From Undaria pinnatifida (lineage: Eukaryota > Sar > Phaeophyceae > Laminariales > Alariaceae): DNA of 64,000 nt. The notes under the pieces are model-generated. The model ran no database searches. It saw nothing but the letters and a program-made list of their open reading frames with translations, and was not told where the DNA came from. A program made the translations under genes and the position numbers. Shown here in pieces: positions 53,690 to 64,000 of the stretch (position 1 is its first letter; every line of letters starts with the position of its first letter). Location of the stretch: NCBI GenBank assembly GCA_012845835.1, contig JABAKD010000013.1:15901232-15965231 (forward strand), given 5' to 3'.

Positions 53690-54830
53690 TAGTGAGTGGT
53701 GGTTTCCTCTATCCACGAGCCCCGGCCGAGCCGATCAGTCGAAGGTTGGGTTACACTGTGCGGGGTGGTATCGAGGCAAGGGGTCAAATGAAAGGTCTGC
53801 GTACTGCGGGGTTGGGGTATACGAATAAAAATTAAGCAGTAGCGCGAGTTGCCCCATTTTTTTCTATTCGAAAATTCCTTGAAGGATTTCTGAACCGGGG
53901 TTGGACCCTGTTCTGTGGTGCTGGCGTTGTATACTAACCTCAGCCAGCTAAGGCTTCCACGCCGTGCGGTGTGGTTTCGACCCGGGAGAAGACGGTTTTC
54001 GTCCTCGGTTTGTTGGCGTTGATGGGGTATGAAAGGATTTCTGGAACGGCGATGGGGCCCTATCCTCATCGGGTGCGTCGAAACGCCCCCCGCCCGTTTG
54101 CTGGTCTATCTCCTCCCCGGGTGTCCCGGGCTCCACGAGCTGCACAACCAGTCAACGATAAGCCAGTGAATAATAGATGATTGTCGCACAATCGTGCGGG
54201 GCTGGGTCGACCCGCGGGAGAAATCGGTTATCGTCCCCGGTTTGTCAGGATTTCTGAAACGGGCACAGGACTCTATATCCTCCCATGGTGGCGTTGCCCT
54301 CATGTCCGAGCCCCAGCCAATCAGCGGTGAGCGAACATGGTTGGGGTTCCACATCGTGTGGAGTGGTGTCGACACGGGAGGTCATCGCTATTGTTCTCGC
54401 ATTTTTGGAGCTGTAGATATTCGGGGGATACATGAATCGGGGATGGGACCCTATCTTCCCCGTGTGCGACGGAAATGCCCCCCATTGATGGGCCTCTATC
54501 CACCTAGGACAGTGCTGTGGAGCTCGAACCAATCAGCGACTAGCCAGCGGGATTGGGGTTTTCTCACCGTGCAGGGTGGTGCCGACCCGAGAAATCTTGG
54601 TTTGCTTCCCCGATTGATGGAAGTCTTAGAGATGTGGAACGACCTCTGGACCGGGGATGGGACCCTATATACTCCCGAGGTGGAGCTGGCTCAACACGCG
54701 AACCATGGCCGGGTGGGGTTGGGATTTCCGCACCGTGCGGGGAAGTATCATGTGTGGATGGATTCCGATCCCCTATTGTGCTCGGGTGACGCCTACTTTG
54801 TGTATAAATCCTGTCCAATGAGCGATCAGA
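53690..54830 (+). repeat. Degenerate 160-230-bp satellite
   Basis: About six units aligned on a GTGCGG(G)GTGG...TCGACCCG motif near 53755, 53965, 54195, 54361, 54570 and 54735. Each is followed by a GATTTCTGGAACGG-like and a GGGACCCTAT block. The 265-codon open frame at 54194-54991 is produced by the repeat. Confidence 0.75.
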
Positions 54831-54906
54831 CAAAACTGACATGTTTTTATTTTCGTCTTATAAAACTCGAGTCTGAAATACTTAGCTGTCAAAATCCTAA
54901 GCGCTG

Positions 54907-55113
54907 TAGTCGCGTACGGTATCTACAAGAAGTGGGCGATCTACACAGCCAGCAACAAGCAGCAGCATTGCAACAGCATTCGAGGAGTTGAATGACGAAG
55001 GTACTCATACCACCGTGATTCGCGCCTGGAACAACGTCAGCACGTTTCTCCACGATCAAACAACACACAGACAGTCGATCTGGGAGGCTCGGATCAAGAA
55101 GATACTATTATAG
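54907..55113 (+). other. Short coding-like segment, unassigned
   Basis: One frame reads AFEELNDEGTHTTVIRAWNN then VSTFLHDQTTHRQSIWEARI and stops at TAG (55111-55113). Composition looks protein-like but no family is recognised, and there is no start codon. Confidence 0.2.
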
Positions 55114-55384
55114 CATGCATTGTATATTTCAGAAGCTGGCTCAGTGCGCGTCTCTCAGTGACTACGAAGAGAACACGAAGCGGACATGGTAAGTCAGCTT
55201 ACTGGCCCCGGATGCTTGATTGAGTTAAAATATCATAAGAAACGCACTCGAGACGTTTCGTCGCCAGACTAAAGCGTCAGCCGGCGTGTGCTCGGATTTA
55301 TCCGATCGAAATCTGACGAATAAGCTCGGAATCGGATTCACTTGAAAAACGTTAGCTATTAGTCTAGTCTAATAGTAGTACATT

Positions 55385-55570
55385 GTTATGATTGTTAGTC
55401 TCTATCGAACTCTTAGCATTACCTTACATACTGTACGCGCAGACTATGATTGTGTGTGGTGACTTTTTTACTTTACCAAGTATTGGATCGAACAACTCGA
55501 AGTGCTGCCCAGCCCTACCCGGAGAATGGGTGCCGGCGAATGCCGGCACCTATGCGGAGCCCTTGTACTC
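55385..55570 (+). repeat. Hairpin repeat family, copy 2
   Basis: Stem ATGGGTGCCGGC, loop GAAT, GCCGGCACCTAT (55526-55553), then GCGGAGCCCTTGTA. A further degenerate piece lies at 55770-55830 (GCCGGCGGCGAATGCC). Confidence 0.85.
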
Positions 55571-57690
55571 TTAAAAATAGGTACTCTGGTATCATACCTG
55601 GTACTGTGGTAGGGATTTCAGGGCTGGCAATGATCTCGTGATATGGGAACATGATCGTCACCGTCACCGGGTTTTATGTATATAATCACTTACTGTGATG
55701 TCGGGCGCTCTGCCACCAATCGCGAACCTCTGTCCGCTTCATATAAGGCGTTGTACTTTTCATTGTTGGGTGAGCGTTGCCGGCGGCGAATGCCATCCTC
55801 GGAGCGAAGCGCCTTGCACTCATACTGGTACCAGGTACGTACCAGAGGAATAACACAAACCCAGATCGAACGAGTAGCTCTATTGTAGGGCTCAGGTATG
55901 TACCAGGTTTACACAGCAGTACGAGGCAATACTTCGGTACTCAGCACCACCGCAGCATGAACTTAGTCTCGCCAGGCACCCACATTTCTCAGGCTCGACG
56001 TCAGTCCCACACCATGCTCCTTTAGGCGGAGTACTTGTCGACCAGCAGCAGGTCCCTCGTTGTCGAGCAATGCTTTGGCCACCTTTGCTGCTCCTTTGGC
56101 AACTCTCGCCAAGTCTCCTCCTCCAGCCATGGAGTTATCAACTCCACCACAGTGCGGGCAATAAAGTGTTGGCTCTGTTTCGTGCGTGGAGAACCCTAAT
56201 TACCCACTCAATCGGCTTCCCTGTGCTCCTGAACAAACTGCAAGCTGCACGCCGCTTGGCTTTTGAGCTTGCCGCTGCTTCCTGCTTGCTTTCGCGCAAT
56301 CGCATAAAAGCCTCTGGGAAAAATTGAAACCCAAAAAAATAAAATAAAATAAAAAATGATACGAATGGATTGTGTGTGTGTGTTCTTCACATTAATAAAC
56401 CGTTCTTCTACTCGTCGACATCCAGCACACCCAGTGTCCGTACTGATTCTTCACCCTAGAAAGATCAGCTCTGTGGTCACAAGCTACGACACAGAGATAA
56501 TGCATCGTAATGCATTCGACAACGCAATGTCATGCCCTAGTACTGGGTACGACAGGCACAACATACATACGTCAGCAACAGAAATACATTGGAAGAGAGA
56601 ATACGAGATAAACAAAAACAAAAACAAAAACAAAAGCAAAATAATAATAAGAAAACAAATAAAAAACAAAGATAAAAATAAAACAAAAATGAAACAAACA
56701 AAATGAAGGGGAAATCGAGGAAACAACCCAACCGGAAAGGAGAGCCAAAGCTCGGAAAAGAAACATAATAAAATAAAATAAAATAAAATAAAGTAAAGTA
56801 AAACCAAAATAAGATAATCCGAACACGAGCCAAAAACCTGGACACGCAACGAGGGAACAAAGGGGAAAAGAATACCCCAGAAAAAGAAGAAAAGTGCTAC
56901 GTACCTACTAGTCGGCCTGGTACCTTGCTACCCTGTCTGCCATCTCCTTCCTGCCTTCGTCCACCGCGGTCTCCCTTCTATTCCTCCTGTTGCCCCCCCT
57001 GCCCCCACTCCCTTGGACGGCTTTCCTTCTACTCCTCCTGTTTCCCCCCCTCCCCCCTTTGTGTTCTTCTCATTAAACCAAAATACCTTGTAAAAGAGAG
57101 AAACAACGAAAGAAACCAAGACAAAACAAACAAATAAATAAATAAATTAAAAGGGGAGCCAAAGCTCGGGAGATAGAAACATACCCCGAGCATGAGCCAA
57201 AATGGACATGATGTCATGCAAGGGGGAAAGAAAGGGAAAAAAATACCCCGGAAAAAAGGAAACAAGTAAAAGAAGGAAGACTGGGAGGGCCAAATAAAAC
57301 AGGCTCGTCACCTACCCACCATGCAAGACTCCCTTCATAAGGATAAGAAGGGGAAAGAAAAAAAGAAAGGAAAAAATAAAAAATAAATAAATTCACGGAA
57401 AAATCAAAGTACCAAGACATCACATTCCGAGCAGCCGCAGTATATTGTAGCTCAGGCCCATCTATGTCCAATAATAACTATGAAAAATTAAAATACTACT
57501 GGTAGACTATATATTTGCTTGCCTTTTTCGTCTTCTTTCGTTTTTCTTCTCTTTTCTTTCCTTTCCTTTATCTTCTTTTCTTTTCTTTGTTTCTTTTTCT
57601 CCAATTGACTTATGCCTGTCGTGCGTATGCGTAGTGATAGATACTACGTGTAATATGTACGTGGTAGTCTTACTTGGGTGGCAATCGGAA
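55571..57690. other. Inverted-repeat spacer, A-rich simple sequence
   Basis: AAAATA/AAAACA-type tracts at 56330-56370, 56610-56700 and 56765-56800, and AATA at 57130-57150. R3 fragment at 57600-57690. Long Phe/Leu frames on the minus strand are low-complexity artefacts. Confidence 0.5.
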
Positions 57691-60600
57691 TATATTATAA
57701 AAAATGAAAATACACTCCATCCAGCTGTGAGATCGAAGATTTCGTCGAAACTCATCTTTGCAAGCTGTGCGTGATACTCCGATCGCGCGCATTACGAGTT
57801 GTGTGTCCTCATGAAGGATATAGGTCGGCGACTCCCCTTGCAACTACAGTGTGGCTATCAGGGTCAACAGGATGATTTTAGTCAGTCTGTGCGCGGAAAC
57901 TATAAAATCCGTTTCTGAGGGGGACAAAATCTGACAGCTGTGAAGGGAAATGTATCCTTTTATCAAGTGAATCTTGTAAGTCGAATAACCGGTGAGGGGG
58001 GTGGGGCGGAGTTTTGAAGGACGTGGGGGCCTGGTTTTGATCAAAAGCGAGCGGGTTTGGAGGCGGGGGGCGGGGGCGGGGGGGAGGGGGCAATTTGTGC
58101 ATGTAAGCTATAAATCCTTTCGAGGGGATAAATCAGACGGTTTTGGCACCAGTATATTATTGGGGGCGGGGGGGGGGGGGTTAGGCGGGGGGGGGGGGGG
58201 GGAGGGGGGGTTGGGGCGGGGGGGGGGGGGGCGTGTGGGGCAGCTTAATATGTGCCTGGAAACTATACATTATTTTGAGGGGATAAATATGACGGTTTTG
58301 GAAATAAGACATCAGTTTATCATGTATATCCTGGGGTAAGTCGTACAATCAGTGAGTAAAGAGAGGGTGGAGTGTTCGAGGGGGTGGGGTTGGGATGGGT
58401 TGGGGGGGAGGTGGGGGGTGGGGGCGGGGTGGGGGCGGGGGGGGGAGGAAGGGCTTTAGGTGAGGGGTTTGTTATACGTGTGGTGCTAGGTCTAGGCGAT
58501 TGTGCGGGTGATGAGGAAGAAGGGGGCGTTCGAGGCGGGGGGGGGGGGGGGGGGGGGCACAGCGGCATGGATGGCTCTCGAAGGATAATGAGGTGGTATC
58601 CTGTGCGTGAAGTGTTTATTAATGTGGCGGATTTCGATATTTGGTGGGGCGTTTGAGTAAGGGAAAGCAAGAGGGGGGGGGGAGGGGGGGGGGGAGATTT
58701 TGTAGGGGGTTTAGGTCACAAATAGTATTCAAGTACACTTCGGCTGTGAGACCAAACATATGTATCAGCTTGTTATACGCATGGTGCTAGGTCTAGGCGA
58801 TCGTGCAGGTGGTCGGAAAAGAGGGGGCGTTGGAGGGGGGGGGGGTTTAGGGGGGGGGAGGAAGGGCTTTAGGTGAGGGGTTTGTTATACGTGTGGTGCT
58901 AGGTCTAGGCGATGGTGCGGGTGATGGGGAAGAAGGGGGCGTTCGAGGCGGGGGGGGGGGGGGCGGGACACAGCGGCATGGATGGCTCTCGAAAGATAAT
59001 GAGGTGATATCCTGTGCGTGAAGTGTTTATTAATGTGGCGGATTTCGATATTTGGTGGGGCGTTTGAGTAAGGGAGAGCAAGAGGGGGGGGGGGAGGGGG
59101 GGGGGAGATTTTGTAGGAGGTTTAGGTCACAAATATATTCAAAAACACTTCGGCTGTGAGATCAAAGATATATGGCAGCTTGTTATGCGCGTGGTGCTAG
59201 GTCTAGGCGATCGTGCAGGTGGTCGGAAAAGAGGGGGCGTTGGAGGGGGGGGGGGGGGGGGGGTTGGGGGGAAAAATACGTCATGGATGGTCAGAAAGAT
59301 AATGACGTGATATCAACTGCGTATAGGTGTTTATTACTCAGGCCGATTTTGATTGTGAGTGGGGCGTTTGGACAAACTAGGCGGAAGGGGGGGGGGAATC
59401 GGGGGACGGAGGGGCGGGGGGGGGAGGGTTGGGGTTTTTTATGAACAAGAGGGGTCAGTGGAGGGGGAGGGGAGGGGGGGGGGGGGGGGGGGGGGCGGGA
59501 CATTTCAATATGTGCGCGGAAACTATAAATCCTCAAAGGGGACAAACCTGACGATTGAAGCAATAAGACATCCCTTTATATGATCTGGCTTGTAATGTTT
59601 ACTATTCTAGAAGGTTTGATGTTAGATGCAGCATGCAACCCAGTGTTTAAGTGTAGTAAATAACGTGTTAAATCTTCATAATTTGTTGTTGTATGATACA
59701 TCGATCGAAAGCTAGAATATATTATAGAATATTTGTCGGTACCATTATTTCCTGACATCGCTAATTATAAGAAAGAGACACGTATTGTCAAATACAACAG
59801 GCGAGGTGATGTGGTCATGCACTGTTTGTCACCATCATCATACAGTTACCATTATTTTCTGACATCGCTAATTATACGAAAGAGATACGTATTGCCAAAT
59901 ACAGCATGCGAGGTGATGTATGTGGCCATGTACTGTCTCCGCCATTGAGCATTATTAGAGGGAGGGATGCGAATCGTCAGTTTTGGAGGAACGCTTGGTA
60001 TACATGTGCTCAATTACGTTACCTCGTTAGTCATACTTAGTATACACGCGCTCAATTACGTTACCTCGTTAGTAATACTTCGCTTGGCATAGGTTGGGGG
60101 GCGATCATGCAGACGGTATGTACGAAATACCCTCGTAATGGGTTGGTAAGGTTGTTTACCGCAATTTTAACACATCTACCTGTGCTTCCTTTTCCAAATT
60201 ATTTTTGTCTCAAATAAATGTACGATTTCACGCCTATGATTTTACCTCGTCGATGTGGGGCTCTGCGGTCGTCAATTTTAAGTCAGAGATACGTCCTACA
60301 AATACATCAGGCGAGGTGGGTATGTGATGTCATATATATATGCGATGTCATCACTATTGATCGCGAGGGCGATTTTACTTCGTGAGGTAAATGGTACTGT
60401 GTTTCGTAGAGGTCGTCTCAGGAGGGTATGCGATGGGTCGGCAGTGTGGTTTATCGCAATTTTATCAGGTCTGCCTGTGCTTCCTTTTCAACTCATTATT
60501 GTCTCAAATGTACGATTTCACGTCCATGATTTTTACCGTGCCGCTGTGGGGCTCTGAGGTCGCCAATTCTAAGACAGAGATACATCTTACAAATAAATAC

Positions 60601-61046
60601 AGCAGTTGAGGTGGGCATGCAACGTCATATATATGCGATGTCACTACTATTGAACGCGAGGGTGACTTTACTTCGTCAGGCATATGCTACTGCGTTTCGT
60701 AAAGGTTGTCTCACGTGGACATGCGATGTCACCACTATTGAACGCGAGGGTGACTTTACTTCGTTAGGCACATTCCACTGCGTTTGAAATGGTAGAGGTT
60801 GTCAGGCAATCATGCAAGCGGATGGAGGCACGAAATACCCTGCGTAATAGGTTGGTCGTGTGGTTTACCGCAGTGTTAACATCCCTGTCTGTACTTACTG
60901 TTCACATTATTATAGACTATATATAGTGTACGCTTATACGTCCTGTTTTCTCCCCACTGTCGTCGAAGATGTTGTAGTCCTGTAGATGTCGCGTCCATGT
61001 CTGGTGCTCTTGTTAGTGGTGTTCATGAAAACATGCCCTAACATGT
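57691..61046 (-). repeat. Right arm of giant inverted repeat
   Basis: Reverse complement of 42285-45642. Begins with R1 in reverse (57691-57940), then G-run units (58150-59520), then the 270-350-bp array (59750-60900). The outer edge ends GAAAACATGCCCTAACATGT at 61046. Confidence 0.9.
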
Positions 61047-61049
61047 ATA

Positions 61050-61290
61050 TGTGGTTTCTCCAGGCGTGAGTAGTGAGACGTATGCACCGGCCTGGACCTG
61101 GCACATCGTAGACTGACTCCCGATTTCACTTTTATATATTTCTGGTGAGGCAATTGCGTCAGCTGTGATATATGCGTGTACCACCGTGGGTTGTGTGTTT
61201 TTTTCCCTGGGGTATTCCTCAGCTCCAGAGTGACTGGAGCCTGTCCTGTGACCACGGACTTGATTATGCGAGTTAATGTGAGAACAACAA
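61050..61290 (-). repeat. Repeats R3/R2, copy 3
   Basis: Direct repeat of 47715-47960, directly outside the right arm of the inverted repeat. Confidence 0.8.
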
Positions 61291-61291
61291 C

Positions 61292-61640
61292 AATATATTA
61301 TAAAAAATGAAAATACACTCCATCCAGCTGTGAGATCAAAGATTTCGTCGAAACTCATCTTTGCAAGCTGTGTGTGATACTCGGATCGCGCGCATTACGA
61401 GCTGTGTGTCCTCATTAAGGATATAGGTCGGCGACTCCCCTTACAACTACAGTGTAGCTATTAGGGTCAACAGGATGATTCTAGTCAGTCTGTGCGCGGA
61501 AACTATAAAACCCGTTTCTGAGGGGGACAAAATCTGACAGCTGTGAAGGGAAAGGGGGGGCCTGGTTTTGATCAAAAGCGAGCGGGTTTGGAGGGGGGCG
61601 GGGGGGGGGGGGGGGGGAAGGGGCAATTTGTGCATATAGT
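61292..61640 (-). repeat. Repeat R1, copy 7, with flanking G-run
   Basis: R1 in reverse to 61543, then CCTGGTTTTGATCAAAAGCG and a G run, as in the arms. It resembles the left arm (no 75-bp insertion) more closely than the right-arm copy next to it. Confidence 0.85.
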
Positions 61641-62560
61641 ACCAGGTAGGTCTTTTTTAATTTTTCCCTTTTCAGAATTTAATGCTTTTTTTCCTCCAAA
61701 AAACTTATGGCCTTATTACCCTATAAGCTAGCATATTGGCTTTTTGAGATTATATGGAAAAGCTTAAGCTTTATTTTTCCCCATCCTCCGGAGGATAAAG
61801 AGAAGAAAAAAAATTACGTCCGACCGAGCATAGCCAACATGCCAAATAGCTTATGTGAGAGCATAACAAACAAGGGGAATCGACCATAAAAGGTGGTTAT
61901 TCCCGCCCCCATTTTAGGTGTATATGTGCGTCTGTTAATCTGGCAGCACGGTGGAGACGCCAAATGGGTGGCCGCACGGTAATAATGCAATTTACGAGGC
62001 TTAATTACACCCATCATTGTCGGCTCTGTTTATCGCGATATTGGACGGTTCTACAAGTACATAGGAACAGGCACACACACGCGCGCCAGCGCCCACGCGC
62101 CCACGCGAGCACAAAAAACGCGGAGAGCGCAAGGGACAAGCCGATCTTCCGATTTAGCGATCTTGCAGCGATGGCAACCGTTCTTCTCAAGTACAACAGG
62201 GGGCGGGGAAAGTAGCATTGCGTCGTGCGGGGTGCGGGGGTACTGGGTAGTCCGCTATGTTTGGCTAGCTCGCTAGCTCTGTTTTTTTTGCTGTCGAGTT
62301 TCGAGTGTGTGTGTTCTTCACATTAAACGAGTAGAGAGTTCTAGCAAGTTTTGCATTTATTTGACATATATAGAAGATGGTGGGCAGTTCATGGTGGGCG
62401 GTGGTATGGAAAAGGCAGCACGGCACTGCGACTGTGTGCACTCTGCTGTATACGGACACAACACGCAATAACACAACAACTGTAACAGCAGTAGTACGTA
62501 GTAGTATGATATACCCGTACGTAAATATTTACACTTTCGAAGTATAGACTATAGGAGTAT
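61641..62560. other. Unassigned intergenic DNA
   Basis: No gene or repeat recognised. Confidence 0.4.
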
Positions 62561-63010
62561 ACAAGGGCTCCGCATGGGCGCCGGCATTCGCCGACGCCCA
62601 TGCTTCGGGTAGGGCAGGGCGGCACTCGGACGAGGAAAAGGGGAAGAAGTTGTAGCTGTTCGATTCGACATTATTGGAAGTTTAAAGTAATGCCGAGAGT
62701 TTAATACGAATGTGAGGTTCTAAAAATTATAATTTGACGTTCCATGGCGCCCATGCTTTGGGTGAGGAAGGGTAGCACTCGACGAAATAAGTTGTAACAA
62801 TAAAGAAATTGAAGCTTAAAGTAACAATGCCAAGAGTTTAATACGAACATGAGGTTCTAAAGGTTTACTTTGATGGAAGGAAAACATATAAACGAAGGTA
62901 GCAAGCATAAGCGAAACGCTGTTATTAAAACCGCCGCCAATTAAAAATACGCCAGAAATGCCGTTCAAAAGAATTTAAGAACCTGCTTCGCTTCGAGGCT
63001 TCGAGGCGAA
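62560..63010 (-). repeat. Hairpin repeat family, copy 3 (reverse) with tandem partial copy
   Basis: Stem at 62572-62603, with one G-U pair where copy 1 has G-C. The following body is present twice: TTAATACGAATGTGAGGTTC near 62701 and TTAATACGAACATGAGGTTC near 62839. A second, truncated hairpin (ATGGCGCCCATGC) lies at 62743. Confidence 0.85.
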
Positions 63011-63174
63011 AGGAAAGAGATGTCATCAATAAAAATGATATCGGACGGAATGAATGGTTGAAAATGTTCAATTTACGGAAGAGAAAAGGAAGGCGCCGTT
63101 GATTGTGCCTTGGAAAACCCCTCGGTGTTTACTCTCACAGTAGACGAAGAATTACCATGTTTACACAATATTGT

Positions 63175-63550
63175 TATAAGGCTTAGTTTGGGTAAGCTAT
63201 TGGTTAACCTTTTGCAAGTGGTCAAACGGACTAATACCCCACTAAAATCCTTAACAAATTGCGTCGTCGACAGACCATGGGTTTTTGGGTCGTGGGTTCG
63301 ATCCCCACATCCACCATAATAAACTTTTTCAGATTTTCCCATGTCGAACTTGAAAAAAACTCTCCCCGGTATACCCAGGGAATGAAACGGCTTGGATATA
63401 TTGATAGGTCCGCCCGTATATCCGGCCGACCTGCTATCCCGCCGTTGTAGGGGGGGGAGAGTGGTATAAGGCTTAGTTTGGGTAAGCTTTTGGTTAACCT
63501 TTTGCAAGTGGTCAAACGGACTAATACCCCACTAATACCTTAACAATATA
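63175..63550 (+). repeat. tRNA-related dispersed repeat with flanking 80-bp duplication
   Basis: GGCTTAGTTTGGGTAAGCT to GGACTAATACCCCACTAA occurs at 63179-63250 and again at 63469-63535. Between them are an A-box-like TGGTCAAACGG (63219) and a perfect T-arm GTGGGTTCGATCCCCAC (63292-63308), followed by ATCCACCA. No matching 5' acceptor GGTGGAT is present, so this is a tRNA-derived repeat. A related unit is at 22820-22930. Confidence 0.7.
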
Positions 63551-64000
63551 CGAAGAACTCACTCACAGAAAAGAACTACAGACGACACTGCATGCCCTAA
63601 ATTAGCTACTTCAATGTACGCGGCACTTACACTGGTGAAGATATACAAACATGAAAAACGAATTATGCAGACTTAGAGAGGGGCGCTAAAGGGGACATAG
63701 AATGCCCTCGATCCAATAAAGGGGATATAGAAATGCCTTCAATCCAATTGGTACTTTCAACGCAGAGAACTTACACTAGAGAAATGGCAAGCTACACGGA
63801 AAAAGGTGGATAATCAAGCCTCACACAAGACAAACAAAATAATCCTAGACCGGTATGAAATCGTACCACTATCACTAACAGCCCCCGACTCTGTGGAAGG
63901 TAGGCCCCAAAACAACTTAATCCATATGACAGATCAGTATTGTATTTGATCGTACCATAGTAACAAAACAGCTCTCCGACTCGGCGTGAGATACACGATG
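63551..64000. other. Right-edge intergenic DNA
   Basis: A 29-bp near-tandem pair AAGGGGA(C/T)ATAGAA(A)TGCC at 63690 and 63718. No gene. Confidence 0.45.

Noticed and set aside
54194-54991. 265-codon ORF
   Set aside because: Lies across a degenerate satellite; frames are open on both strands and no family is recognised.
57507-57755. ORF starting MSFDEIFDLTAGW (also 61038-61358)
   Set aside because: These are R1 copies read on the minus strand that run into unrelated repeats; not independent genes.
63219-63316. Functional tRNA gene
   Set aside because: Perfect T-arm and ATCCACCA end, but no 5' acceptor strand and no closed anticodon arm.
63073-63507. ORF containing YYGGCGDRTHDPKTHGL
   Set aside because: This peptide is the antisense reading of a tRNA T-arm/B-box; it is a repeat artefact.

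Overview
Nuclear DNA of a eukaryote, most likely a protist or alga. The one convincing host gene is split by eleven spliceosomal introns. TTAGGG/CCCTAA arrays (vertebrate/stramenopile/haptophyte-type telomere repeat) are scattered internally. The rest is transposons, tRNA-derived SINEs, minisatellites and unusually long C/G homopolymers. The sequence does not allow a species assignment. Nothing prokaryotic was seen (no operon, CRISPR or phage).

Layout. 1-2.0 kb: Ty1/copia-type gag-protease running off the left edge on the minus strand, with a candidate LTR. 2.45-8.63 kb: a complete non-autonomous LTR retrotransposon on the minus strand (480-bp LTRs, PBS, polypurine tract, 4-bp target duplication) with no recognisable pol. 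8.8-10.8 kb: a possible further LTR and simple repeats. 10.83-27.10 kb: the main host gene, a COQ8/ADCK3-type (UbiB/ABC1) atypical kinase of coenzyme Q biosynthesis on the minus strand, rebuilt here as 12 exons that sum to 2,097 bp (698 codons plus TAA) with consistent phases. Its introns hold degenerate copies of the gene's own exon-intron junctions, telomere-like arrays, 10-12-bp minisatellites and MITEs. 27-36 kb: repeats, a 1.4-kb candidate MITE, a decayed non-LTR retrotransposon tail split by a microsatellite, and a Pol III-type tRNA-like unit. 36.6-39.9 kb: a nearly full-length Penelope-like retroelement with its GIY-YIG endonuclease N-terminal to the reverse transcriptase (permuted, Chlamys/Naiad-like), broken by two in-frame TAA codons and two frame changes. 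42.3-61.05 kb: a giant imperfect inverted repeat, arms of about 3.36 kb around a 12-kb spacer. The spacer holds a 1,025-bp TA-flanked MITE, two tRNA-derived SINEs, a hairpin repeat family with covarying stems and a degenerate satellite. 61-64 kb: further copies of these families.

The host gene acts alone here; there is no gene neighbourhood to interpret. The biology of the window is mainly genome dynamics: self-derived junction repeats in introns, telomere-repeat insertion with a 9-bp duplication, and layered retroelements. Exon coordinates were derived by hand from splice sites and protein-family similarity; no alignment or database search was possible.
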